Positions 35,859 through 43,868 of a stretch of 49,046 bases of DNA are shown here, piece by piece. Source of the DNA: Bacteroidales bacterium (GTDB lineage Bacteria; Bacteroidota; Bacteroidia; Bacteroidales; Muribaculaceae); NCBI GenBank assembly GCA_015061085.1, contig SUXG01000016.1, positions 1 through 49,046 on the forward strand. Reading direction: 5' to 3'. The notes under the pieces are model-generated. The model had not been told where the DNA came from, did no database searches, and saw only the letters and a list, made by a program, of their open reading frames with translations. The position numbers and the translations under genes are program-made. Every line of letters begins with the position of its first letter. The stretch's first letter is position 1.

Positions 35859-36914
35859 TTATTTCGCCAATTCCACTTCGTCGCCGTTAGCCAAACGAGA
35901 TTGACCTGATACGACTACTTGTGAGCCTGATTCTACACCAGAAATCAACTCATACTTGTCACCCATGCGTTGACCGAGTTGCACCTGATTGTAGCTCACC
36001 TTGCCATCTTTATAGACATAGACATAATAGTTGCCCGAACCCGGTTGCTTCACCACAGCCTTGTCTGGCACTACGACGTGTTCCATTGTGCCGAGGTTGA
36101 GTTCTACGCGAGCAAACATACCCGGAAGGATACGATTGTCTTTGTTGGCCACTGTCACCTCAACGCCGAATGTGCGTGTCGCCACATCGACAGTCGGAGC
36201 CACCATAGTCACCTTGCCGGCAAACTCTTCGTCGCCGTAAGTGTCGAATTTCACCACCGCAGGCATGCCGTTGTTGACCTTAGCCAACTCGCTTTCCGAC
36301 ACGTTGATGACAATCTTCACCGGCTGCACTTGAGCGATTGTGAGGATTGGCAATTGACCTGTCATGTCACCTGCATCGTAGTTGCGAGTAGTCACAACGC
36401 CGCTGATAGGGCTTGTCAGAACAGTGTTTTCCTTCACATTCTGCAACGCACGTTTAGCATTTGCCAAAGCATTTTGTGCATTGATAAGAGAAAGTTCCAT
36501 CTGTTCAACAGACTGCTTAGTACCTCCACCTATTTTATAAAGTTCTACAGCACGATTGTAGTTGATTTCCACATTCTTAAGGTTAGCTTCAGCATTAGCC
36601 ACTTGAAGTTCGTAAGAATCTGTGTTGACATCGTCAAGAACTACAAGGCGTTGACCTTTCGACACCTTCTGACCCTCATCAACATAAATAGCCTTGATAC
36701 GGTTAGGCATCGCTGTAGTAATGTTGTTGACTACGTCGGCTTCAGTCGTAGCAGTGTAGTGACCTATTTTGTCCACCGATTGCGACACCACAGTCTCAAC
36801 CTTTACCAAAGGCTTTTCATCCTTTTCTTCCACCTTCTTCTCTTCCGAAGAGCATGACGCCATCAGCATTGCCGACGCCATGAGTGCATAAACTGCAAAT
36901 CTTCTAAATTTCAT
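35859..36914 (-). CDS. RND efflux periplasmic adaptor (membrane fusion protein)
   Basis: 351 residues. A lipoprotein signal peptide (LMASC, Cys about 21) followed by K/E-rich linker anchors it. It has the two biotinyl-lipoyl half-motifs (KAIYVDEGQKVSKGQRLVVLDDVN and VLTSPISGVVTTRNYDAGDMT) separated by a coiled-coil hairpin (about 90-150), then the beta-barrel (LAKVNNGMPAVVKFDT) and the membrane-proximal domain. It joins the RND pump to TolC. Base composition changes inside the gene: the first third (36420-36914) is about 40% GC and the remainder above 50%. Confidence 0.93.
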   Translation of the reverse strand: MKFRRFAVYALMASAMLMASCSSEEKKVEEKDEKPLVKVETVVSQSVDKIGHYTATTEADVVNNITTAMPNRIKAIYVDEGQKVSKGQRLVVLDDVNTDSYELQVANAEANLKNVEINYNRAVELYKIGGGTKQSVEQMELSLINAQNALANAKRALQNVKENTVLTSPISGVVTTRNYDAGDMTGQLPILTIAQVQPVKIVINVSESELAKVNNGMPAVVKFDTYGDEEFAGKVTMVAPTVDVATRTFGVEVTVANKDNRILPGMFARVELNLGTMEHVVVPDKAVVKQPGSGNYYVYVYKDGKVSYNQVQLGQRMGDKYELISGVESGSQVVVSGQSRLANGDEVELAK

Positions 36915-36934
36915 ATCCTATATTCGTTTTTTTT

Positions 36935-38338
36935 TTATTTTTCTGTGGTTGCGTTCTTATAAATATTGAGTGTATCTTCCTTACCCAACAAAGTATCAAG
37001 CTTACTTGTTGAGCAAAGATAATTGTAAATAGCTTGGTAATATGCCAATTGAGATGCTGTATTCGCAAGTTCGCTATCCCTTAGATCCAAATATGTCGCA
37101 GCACCGATTTCGAAACTCTTCTGCATGATAGAATGTGCCTTTTCTGCTTGACGGACACCTTCTGCACTTGTTTCGATTTGCTTAATCTCCTTGTTGATGT
37201 TGTCAAGAGCAAGGTCCACTTGCATATTCAATGAACGCACAAGGTTTTCTCTATGCAACTTCATTTCGTTATATTGCACTTGTGCCTGCTTCAATCCGAA
37301 CAATTTTGAACCACCTGAGAAAATAGGCACAGCCACAGATAGTGCTACATTGCTGTAAGGATGTAAATTAATATTTTTAAACACAGGACCATTAGAAATT
37401 GAGCTCCATGCCAAATTAAATTGTGCACCGATAGTCGGCACCCACGCCAACTTCTTCATAGCGACATTTTGTTTGAGTTGCTTAGTTTGAATATCGAGTG
37501 TGCGAAGATCTGTATTTTGCGACAAATCACGTTCGACCCCCATCACATAACCATACATATCTTGTTGCATCTCCTTAAGCGTTGTGTTTGCTTCAATCTC
37601 GACAGCAACGTCCATACCCATAAGTATTTTTAGCAATAATTTTGCTTGCTTGATGCCAATCTCTGCCTGAAGCAATTCCGGCTCTACATTCTTCACTTGC
37701 ACCGAACTGCGAAGCACATCATATTCCGATGCCGTTCCGACATCAAATTTCTTCTGAATCAAATCTGCATTAATCTTTGCATTATCATAATTCTGTTTCA
37801 ATACATTGTAAGAAGCTTCAGCTAAAAGCAATCCATAGTATGCTTGATTCACCTGGTCGATAAGATCAAGACGTGAAGCTCTTGCAGCTTCGACATTGGC
37901 AAGAATCTGCGTATCACTCATGCTGATAGATTTCCACAACTGCGGTGCTACTATAGGCATAGTGGCAGTAAATCCTAAATTCCAAGTGTTATCGCTACCC
38001 ATCTTAATCGACATGTCTTGCCCACCCATACTCATATTGATAGTCTGCAATTCGATGGCACGCTGATATGCCAAACTAAAGTCTATCGCAGGGAAAAGAC
38101 CTGCTATAACTTCTTTCTTTGAGTAGTCAACACGTTTTACCTCCATGTCGGCAACCTTAATTGTAGGGTTGTCTTGCAATGCAATTTCGATACATTGTTC
38201 TCTTGACAATACCAATTTTGTCGCAACATCGCTTGACTGCTCAGTGGATATTGCAGCCATAGCCTCCTGTGCCACACAAGTCAAAGTCGGCAATGCCATA
38301 AGCATGGCAGCCACCAAAATTTTAGTTCTCAACTTCAT
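36935..38338 (-). CDS. TolC-family outer-membrane efflux channel
   Basis: 467 residues with a signal peptide (ending CVAQ or AQEAMA). Two repeats with long alpha-helical hairpins and beta segments of the OEP family. Segments such as QALNQAYYGLLLAEASYNVLKQNYDN-type helices (about 155-185) and VALSVAVPIFSGGSKLFGLKQAQ (about 330-350) mark the repeats. It forms the exit duct for the adjacent RND pump. The start overlaps the end of tetR by 17 nt, so the two are translationally linked; the gene precedes the adaptor by 20 nt. Confidence 0.9.
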   Translation of the reverse strand: MKLRTKILVAAMLMALPTLTCVAQEAMAAISTEQSSDVATKLVLSREQCIEIALQDNPTIKVADMEVKRVDYSKKEVIAGLFPAIDFSLAYQRAIELQTINMSMGGQDMSIKMGSDNTWNLGFTATMPIVAPQLWKSISMSDTQILANVEAARASRLDLIDQVNQAYYGLLLAEASYNVLKQNYDNAKINADLIQKKFDVGTASEYDVLRSSVQVKNVEPELLQAEIGIKQAKLLLKILMGMDVAVEIEANTTLKEMQQDMYGYVMGVERDLSQNTDLRTLDIQTKQLKQNVAMKKLAWVPTIGAQFNLAWSSISNGPVFKNINLHPYSNVALSVAVPIFSGGSKLFGLKQAQVQYNEMKLHRENLVRSLNMQVDLALDNINKEIKQIETSAEGVRQAEKAHSIMQKSFEIGAATYLDLRDSELANTASQLAYYQAIYNYLCSTSKLDTLLGKEDTLNIYKNATTEK

Positions 38339-38990
38339 GTCTGTATAAATATTTTTCTATATCTTGCCTGATAAATGTCGGATCCTTGATTATCTCATCG
38401 AGCATCTCCATACCCTTAGGCGACACTATGCCTCGCAGAAAGCCCACATAGATTGCATCGTATGCTCTGATTAACGTAATCTCCTGTGGAAAATGCTCCT
38501 CCATACGCTTCAACGACTCCATCTGAATCTCAAGTATCCTATACTGCACCGTGAAGTCAATATCGTCACGTAATACACCCTCCTCAATCCCTTGCTTGAA
38601 AAAACACTGGATATTGACAATGTTTCGCTCCGACTGCTCACGATAATATTCCCTGATTTCATGACTTATCTGGTCCATATCACGAAAGAAATTGACATTG
38701 ACCTTACAGATAAACTCACGCTGGATAAAGAAAATGCGCAAAATGCCTATAAGACTATTCGATGCCGACAGATAAGCCTCTTTCGCCACCTTATGTCGCT
38801 TCTCATTCATGTGCGACATCGTCTTGACTATCATGTCGCTCTTACTCTCAAATATCTCATATAACGTGCGCTTTGATATCGACAACGACGAAGCGACAGA
38901 ATCCATCGTCAGACCCTTTATACCTCGCTCCAATATCAACTGAAATATCATTGATAGCAACTTATGATACGTTTCTATCTCCAACCTCAT
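38322..38990 (-). CDS. TetR-family repressor of the efflux operon
   Basis: 222 residues. The N-terminal TetR helix-turn-helix is FQLILERGIKGLTMDSVASSLSISKRTLYEIFESKSDMI (about 12-50, here quoted as its parts: GIKGLTMDSVASSLSISKRT and LYEIFESKSDM). The C-terminal helical ligand domain has no assignable inducer. I chose ATG 38990 (MRLEIETYHKLL); the frame extends upstream through a TTG that lies in the promoter box. It heads the efflux operon, so it probably represses itself and the pump. An inverted repeat upstream (39037-39055) is a candidate operator. Confidence 0.9.
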   Translation of the reverse strand: MRLEIETYHKLLSMIFQLILERGIKGLTMDSVASSLSISKRTLYEIFESKSDMIVKTMSHMNEKRHKVAKEAYLSASNSLIGILRIFFIQREFICKVNVNFFRDMDQISHEIREYYREQSERNIVNIQCFFKQGIEEGVLRDDIDFTVQYRILEIQMESLKRMEEHFPQEITLIRAYDAIYVGFLRGIVSPKGMEMLDEIIKDPTFIRQDIEKYLYRHEVEN

Positions 38991-39016
38991 CAAATCACGT
39001 AGTTTAAAATGGAGTG

Positions 39017-39055
39017 CAAAATTACGCAAAAACCAAAAAACTAAAAAATAGTTTT
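39017..39055 (-). promoter_or_regulatory. tetR promoter box with candidate operator palindrome
   Basis: TAATTTTG on the minus strand (39017-39024) is a -7 box about 27 nt before the tetR ATG. Just upstream, AAAACTA (39037-39043) and TAGTTTT (39049-39055) form a 7-bp inverted repeat with 5-nt spacer, overlapping the -33 region. Position fits a TetR operator; A/T-rich repeats arise easily by chance, so this is tentative. Confidence 0.4.
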
Positions 39056-39230
39056 CAGTTTTTTAACAACTAATCCGACCATTTGGTTGCAAAAAGGAGA
39101 ATAAGAACACAATCACCGACAAATCATCATCTTCTTTTGCCTACAATCTCTGACAAATCGCCTCCTTCCTAAAGTAAAAACACCACAAGATTAGCTTCTA
39201 TTATTCTATAGCATATTGTATCTATCATCC

Positions 39231-40460
39231 TTAACCAAAGAAGAAGTAGGAAACAACGACAGCCGACACTGCTCCGACCACATCGGCAAATAGTGCATAC
39301 TTCACTGCATAGCGTGTTTTAACGACTCCTACACTGCCAAAATAAACTGCTAAAATGTAGAACGTAGTATCAGTACTACCTCTCACCGTCGCTGCCACTT
39401 GGCTGACAAAAGCATCAGCTCCATTAGCTTTCATTACATCAAGCATCATGGCACACGATCCGCTTCCGCTCAGCGGCTTCATAAGCATAGTTGGTAATGC
39501 GCCGACCCACTCTGTATCACATCCTACTGCAGCCAATGCCGTCTCTACTGCCGATGTAAACACGTCCAACGCTCCCGAAGCTCTGAACATGCCGATTGCA
39601 ACAAGGATTGCCACTAAATATGGAATTATCATAACTGCTGTCTTAAAGCCTTCTTTGGCTCCCTCGATAAAACAATCATAGACGTTCAGTTTTTTCTTTA
39701 CACCAACAACTATAAACGAGATTATGATTGAGAACAAAATGACATTTGCTCCAAAGGTTGAATAGTCTTGCACCTTATCAGCCGGCAAGGATGAGAAAAA
39801 TCCAACCACGGCAGTCACGACTGCAGCTATCCCTGCAAACCAACTCCACAACACTAAGTCCATCTTGATGCGCTGACGAATACAAAGAGCTATCAGCCCT
39901 ATAAGCGTCGCTATGGCTGTGGCAATTAAAATCGGGATAAATACATCTGTAGGATTTGAGGCGCCTCCTTGCGCACGATACATCATGATACTTATCGGTA
40001 TCAGACATAATCCCGAAGCGTTGAGCACCAAAAACATTATCATGGCATCGGTAGCCGTATCCTTCTTATCGTTAAGGCTCTGCATCTCTTGCATTGCTTT
40101 TAATCCCAATGGTGTCGCAGCATTATCAAGGCCCAACATATTTGCTGACACATTCATAAAAATTGAACCCATAGCCGGATGATTCTTTGGTATGCCCGGA
40201 AACAATCGCGAGAACAACGGACTTATCAATCTCCCCATATACTGAATAACCCCTCCTCGCTCGCCAATCTTCATGATACCTAACCATAGTGTCAGTACGC
40301 CGGTCAAGCCTAATGAAATCTCGAAAGCAAAAGCCGCTTGATCAAACGAGCTATTCATTATCGTTGACCATATGCTTAAATCGCCGGTAAACAAAGTTTT
40401 GCCAAGAGCCATCAAAAAGGCGATTATCAAGAATCCGATCCAGATATAATTCAATGCCAT
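39231..40460 (-). CDS. Fused SpmA-SpmB nucleoside-recognition/gate-domain membrane protein
   Basis: 409 residues with about ten to eleven membrane segments. The first half carries a SpmA-type gate domain (GIMKIGERGGVIQYMGRLIS, SANMLGLDNAATPLGLKAM); the second half an SpmB-type gate domain (EGFKTAVMIIPYLVAILV, LMKPLSGSGSCAMMLD, GSTDTTFYILAVYFGSVG). In Bacillus the separate SpmA and SpmB have a role in spore maturation; in non-sporing Bacteroidota the fused protein is of unknown function, perhaps a transporter. It follows znuC by 35 nt in the position where a permease gene would be expected. Confidence 0.85.
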   Translation of the reverse strand: MALNYIWIGFLIIAFLMALGKTLFTGDLSIWSTIMNSSFDQAAFAFEISLGLTGVLTLWLGIMKIGERGGVIQYMGRLISPLFSRLFPGIPKNHPAMGSIFMNVSANMLGLDNAATPLGLKAMQEMQSLNDKKDTATDAMIMFLVLNASGLCLIPISIMMYRAQGGASNPTDVFIPILIATAIATLIGLIALCIRQRIKMDLVLWSWFAGIAAVVTAVVGFFSSLPADKVQDYSTFGANVILFSIIISFIVVGVKKKLNVYDCFIEGAKEGFKTAVMIIPYLVAILVAIGMFRASGALDVFTSAVETALAAVGCDTEWVGALPTMLMKPLSGSGSCAMMLDVMKANGADAFVSQVAATVRGSTDTTFYILAVYFGSVGVVKTRYAVKYALFADVVGAVSAVVVSYFFFG

Positions 40461-40495
40461 AATTTCAAATGTTTTAGGTTTCTGTTTCTATGCTT

Positions 40496-41221
40496 TTAGC
40501 GGCACGATGTTGGGATATAATGCTGACGAGCAGAACATTCATGCAGACCATGATCAACAATGAGATGACGATTGGCCATACCTGCTATCACTGACATTTC
40601 ATGTGACACCAAAATTATAGTTGTATGCTTCGATAATTCCTCTATTATGCTATAGATCTGATGTTCAAAGTTTTTATCTACATACGACAATGGTTCGTCA
40701 AGCACCAACACTTTCGGTTTCGATATTAATGCTCTGCCAAGTAATGTCCTTTGCAATTGACCACCGGAAAGTTCGCCTATTGACTTGTTCCGAAAATCAC
40801 CAACTCCAACCAAGTCAATGATGTCATCTATTTTTGTCTTGTCTTCTTTTGTTATCTTTCGCTTAAATCCACTCAATAATCCCGACACAATAACATCATC
40901 GACTGTTACCGGAAATCGTAAATCTATCGTATTTTTTTGTGGCAAATAACCAATAGGAAGCGTATCGACATTTTTGCCATTATTTCGATATACGACGTTT
41001 CCTGAGCAAGGTTTCAGCAATTTCAAAATCACTCTCAGAAGAGTCGTTTTTCCACCACCATTCGGTCCGGTTATAGCGATAAAGTCTCCTTCATCCACCC
41101 TCAACGACACTCCGTCGAGAACTGGACTTCTGTCATAACTGACTTTTACATCTTGCAACTCAATTATCCCTTTTTGAGGCAAGCGTATTGGCGATATTGT
41201 ACATTTCTTGCTTCCACTCAT
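40496..41221 (-). CDS. Metal (zinc/manganese-type) ABC transporter ATPase, ZnuC-like
   Basis: 241 residues. It has the Walker A ITGPNGGGKTTLL (about 52-62), Q-loop LPQKNTIDLRFP typical of the metal-ABC ATPase family, signature LSGGQLQRTLLGRAL, Walker B VLVLDEPLSYVD and switch His in ILVSHEM. The reading frame starts at ATG 41221 and overlaps znuA by 62 nt, adding about 18 residues before the normal family start (IIELQDVKVSYD); a TTG at 41182 would remove most of the overlap. No metal ABC permease gene follows. Tentatively the ATPase for the ZnuA-like binding protein. Confidence 0.85.
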   Translation of the reverse strand: MSGSKKCTISPIRLPQKGIIELQDVKVSYDRSPVLDGVSLRVDEGDFIAITGPNGGGKTTLLRVILKLLKPCSGNVVYRNNGKNVDTLPIGYLPQKNTIDLRFPVTVDDVIVSGLLSGFKRKITKEDKTKIDDIIDLVGVGDFRNKSIGELSGGQLQRTLLGRALISKPKVLVLDEPLSYVDKNFEHQIYSIIEELSKHTTIILVSHEMSVIAGMANRHLIVDHGLHECSARQHYIPTSCR

Positions 41222-42044
41222 AATTCATCAAATTGACAGGAGTCAAAGACGTACCTATTTCTTTGCTTATTAATTCTGCCTGACGGCTGTCATATTCCTT
41301 TTGATAGAAAAATACTTTTGGAGACACTGCTTTGGCGTCATCTATGATATGCTTAAGGTGGTCGGCTGTCGCTTCTTTTCCTTCATATTCGACACTCATT
41401 TGATTCAATCCATAGTCTCTTGCCATATAAGTCAACGACGGATGCCACACAAGAAATGTTTCTCCTTTTATCGGCGCCAACAACCTTGTGATACTATCAT
41501 CGACGAGTTCCAAATCCTGACGCAACGCTTCATAGCGTTTTTGATAATAGTCCTTATTCGACGAATCAATCTCCACCATGGCTTTATACATATTTTCGGC
41601 TATAATCTTTGCGTTCTTAACCGATGTCCACACATGAGGATCTACATCCATCTCATGATGACCATGATGATGACCATGAGTGCCTCTTATCAATGGCACC
41701 CCTGCCGATGTGTTATATATTTTAAGGTCAGGAAAGTTATCGTTTATTTTAGTCAATGCAGCAGCTTCGAAGCCTATGTTGCCCATCCTCAAATAAGCCT
41801 TGCTATTCTGCATGCCTATCAGATGATTCATTGACGGGTCATAGTTTTCCGGATTTGTTCCGGGCGACAACAATGAGTTGACGACAAATTTTTCTCCTAC
41901 GATTTGCTCAAGCAGGTATTTTTGAGGAGGAATACTGACCGTCAAAACCGGTTTGTCTTCTGCTCCGTTTTTTTCGCCACAACGAATGAAAGTCATCATC
42001 AAAACGAGAGACAAACCCAACAGAGCAAACCATCTTTTTGTCAT
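41160..42044 (-). CDS. Zinc-type ABC transporter substrate-binding lipoprotein, ZnuA-like
   Basis: 294 residues with an N-terminal lipoprotein-like signal (MMTFIRC, Cys about 22; not a perfect lipobox). Cluster-9 metal-binding fold: VSIPPQKYLLEQIVGEK, SPGTNPENYDPS, and metal His residues in DPHVWTSVKNAKII and WHPSLTYMARDYGL. A short histidine-rich loop (GTHGHHHGHH, about 117-127) is typical of zinc-binding members. It starts 15 nt after trpS and overlaps the ATPase gene. The metal is inferred as zinc from the His loop. Confidence 0.85.
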   Translation of the reverse strand: MTKRWFALLGLSLVLMMTFIRCGEKNGAEDKPVLTVSIPPQKYLLEQIVGEKFVVNSLLSPGTNPENYDPSMNHLIGMQNSKAYLRMGNIGFEAAALTKINDNFPDLKIYNTSAGVPLIRGTHGHHHGHHEMDVDPHVWTSVKNAKIIAENMYKAMVEIDSSNKDYYQKRYEALRQDLELVDDSITRLLAPIKGETFLVWHPSLTYMARDYGLNQMSVEYEGKEATADHLKHIIDDAKAVSPKVFFYQKEYDSRQAELISKEIGTSLTPVNLMNYEWKQEMYNIANTLASKRDN

Positions 42045-42059
42045 AGTTGTTTCTTTACC

Positions 42060-43115
42060 TTAAAATTTCTTAATACCCATGATTTCACGCACTTCGCGCA
42101 ATGTCTTGGCTGCTGTTTCACGTGCACGTTCAGCGCCTTGACGCACAACCTTACTCAAATACTCGTCATTGCCCTGAATATCAAGTATGCGTTCTCTTAT
42201 TGGAAGCGTTACCTTCAAAATATCTTCTGCGAGTTGTTTCTTAAGGTCGCCATAACGAATAGAGCAGTCGGCGTAAGCATCTTTGAAGTGCTGGAGTGTA
42301 TCAGGTGTAGAGACAAGTTCCATCAATGTAAAAAGGTTAGAGATTGGTTCGCTCACAGGAGAATTTGGTTCCTTCGGACCCTCATCAGTCATTGCGCGCA
42401 TCACTTTCTTGCGCAACACCTTTTCTTCATCTATAAGATAGATACAATTACCCTCGCTCTTGCCCATTTTGCCCGATCCGTCGAGTCCCGGCACTTTAAC
42501 TGCATTTCCACCAAAGTTAAAGTTTACCGGTTCCTTAAAATAGTCTATCTTATAGAATGAATTAAAACGACGTGCAAAACGACGTGTCAACTCAAGGTGT
42601 TGCTCTTGATCCTTACCTACCGGCACTAAATCAGCATTGTGTATCAAAATATCGACAGCCATTAATGTCGGATAGGTCAACAATCCTGCATTTACACGCT
42701 GATTTGTCTGATTGCCTATGATTTCCTTTTCGATTTCGTCGCCGTCGCTATGTATTCCCAATGCTTTACGAGCTTTATCCTTAAATGAAGCTGTACGCAT
42801 CAACTCTCCTATGCCTACGTGCATATTCATAAGCAGATAAAGTTCTGAGATTTCCGGAACGTCGCTTTGTACGTAAATGATATTTTTTTCAGGATCAAGC
42901 CCTGCCGCAAGATATTCTGCTAAAATCTGCTTCACATTCTCATGAAGCATCTTTGGGTCGGGATGAGTCGTCAAAGCATGAAGGTCGGCAATAAAGAATC
43001 GACAATCATAGTCATTTTGCATCTTTACAAACTTGCTCAACGCTCCATAATAATTACCCAGGTGAAGATTTCCGGTTGCTCGGATTCCACTTAATACTAT
43101 ATTTTTGTTATCCAT
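42060..43115 (-). CDS. trpS: Tryptophanyl-tRNA synthetase
   Basis: 351-residue class I synthetase. HIGH-like motif GNLHLGNYYG (about 15-24) and KMSKS-like motif KMGKSEGN (about 215) are clear, with tryptophan pocket residues in the Rossmann core. ATG 43115 (MDNKNIVLSGIRATG) is preferred over a longer frame starting 13 codons upstream, because TATCTTTG lies 28 nt before it. It reads directly into the zinc-type ABC genes (15-nt gap), so metal transport may be on the same message. Confidence 0.95.
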   Translation of the reverse strand: MDNKNIVLSGIRATGNLHLGNYYGALSKFVKMQNDYDCRFFIADLHALTTHPDPKMLHENVKQILAEYLAAGLDPEKNIIYVQSDVPEISELYLLMNMHVGIGELMRTASFKDKARKALGIHSDGDEIEKEIIGNQTNQRVNAGLLTYPTLMAVDILIHNADLVPVGKDQEQHLELTRRFARRFNSFYKIDYFKEPVNFNFGGNAVKVPGLDGSGKMGKSEGNCIYLIDEEKVLRKKVMRAMTDEGPKEPNSPVSEPISNLFTLMELVSTPDTLQHFKDAYADCSIRYGDLKKQLAEDILKVTLPIRERILDIQGNDEYLSKVVRQGAERARETAAKTLREVREIMGIKKF

Positions 43116-43135
43116 ATTCCTTATTATTTTTTTAA

Positions 43136-43167
43136 TTTGGCTACAAAGATACAATTTATTATATTTG
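43136..43167 (+). promoter_or_regulatory. Bacteroidota promoter for the GNAT gene, overlapping trpS promoter
   Basis: TTTG (43136-43139), 20-nt spacer, TATATTTG (43160-43167). It shares DNA with the trpS box on the other strand, so the two genes may compete for polymerase. Confidence 0.65.
43144..43151 (-). promoter_or_regulatory. Promoter box for trpS
   Basis: TATCTTTG on the minus strand; -33 position (near 43171) is weak. It overlaps the divergent GNAT promoter. Confidence 0.55.
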
Positions 43168-43210
43168 TAACGAATTTCTAAACAATTTTTCTTTAAAAAA
43201 TTAATGCAAT

Positions 43211-43771
43211 ATGATAAAATTCACCCATATTTCAGCCTCTAATTGCACTTCCTTCTCAAATCACCTTAAATCTATATTATCGCTCTACATCGAAGCATTC
43301 CCACGCGACGAGCGTCGTGAATGGAGCTCAATAAACGACATCATCGAATTTTTCAAACTGCACTCCGACCGATTTAACATCATCGTCATCACCTATGACA
43401 ATCGATTTGCAGGATTTCTTTCTTATTGGCATTTTGACACTCATATATATGTCGAACACCTCGCCATAGTAAGCCATTTACGGTCGCTTTCGCTTGGATC
43501 GCAACTAATTCAACATGCAACAGCTGAAATATGTCCAAACATACTACTTGAGGTCGAACGCCCTGATTCACCTCAAGCTATACGTCGCATTGATTTTTAC
43601 AATCACCTCGGATTCACATTGCACAAAGATATACCTTACATACAGCCACCCTATTCACCTCGCCAATCCCCTACTCCTCTAATTCTAATGACTTGTGGCA
43701 ATATCCAAATTGAAACTCCCGACAACGACATTATAACCTCTCTGAAACGCATTGTTTACAACTATCCATAA
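43211..43771 (+). CDS. GNAT-family N-acetyltransferase
   Basis: 186 residues. It has the GNAT fold with AFPRDERREW near residue 28 (also seen in other Bacteroidota GNATs), the acetyl-CoA-binding strand and loop VEHLAIVSHLRSLSLGSQLI (R/Q-x-x-G-x-G/A is degenerate: SLSLGSQ) and the C-terminal IDFYNHLGFTLH. The substrate is not evident. Single gene, divergent from trpS. Confidence 0.82.
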   Translation: MIKFTHISASNCTSFSNHLKSILSLYIEAFPRDERREWSSINDIIEFFKLHSDRFNIIVITYDNRFAGFLSYWHFDTHIYVEHLAIVSHLRSLSLGSQLIQHATAEICPNILLEVERPDSPQAIRRIDFYNHLGFTLHKDIPYIQPPYSPRQSPTPLILMTCGNIQIETPDNDIITSLKRIVYNYP

Positions 43772-43803
43772 CAAAATATATTCATTACTATTGAAAATAC
43801 ACA

Positions 43804-43846
43804 AATAAGACCACTCTCGAATTGTAAGAATGGTCCTTATTATTTT
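43804..43846. terminator. Bidirectional terminator between GNAT and YitT genes
   Basis: AATAAGACCACTCT (43804-43817) pairs with AGAATGGTCCTTATT (43827-43841) with a single-base bulge; T-rich sequence follows on the plus strand. It is placed to serve both convergent genes. Confidence 0.65.
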
Positions 43847-43868
43847 TGATAGCCTAAAGTCTTTCTAC

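Noticed and set aside
35970..36857. 295-codon open frame antisense to the efflux adaptor gene
   Set aside because: Very rich in His/Cys/Leu as expected from the reverse strand of a GC-rich gene; no motif, and the adaptor is certain.
38991..39029. 13-codon upstream extension of tetR
   Set aside because: It begins at a TTG inside the -7 box; ATG 38990 gives a normal TetR N-terminus.
40496..41221. Frameshift or pseudogene in the metal ABC ATPase because of the 62-nt overlap and odd N-terminus
   Set aside because: All ATPase motifs are intact and in frame; a later start codon can account for the overlap.
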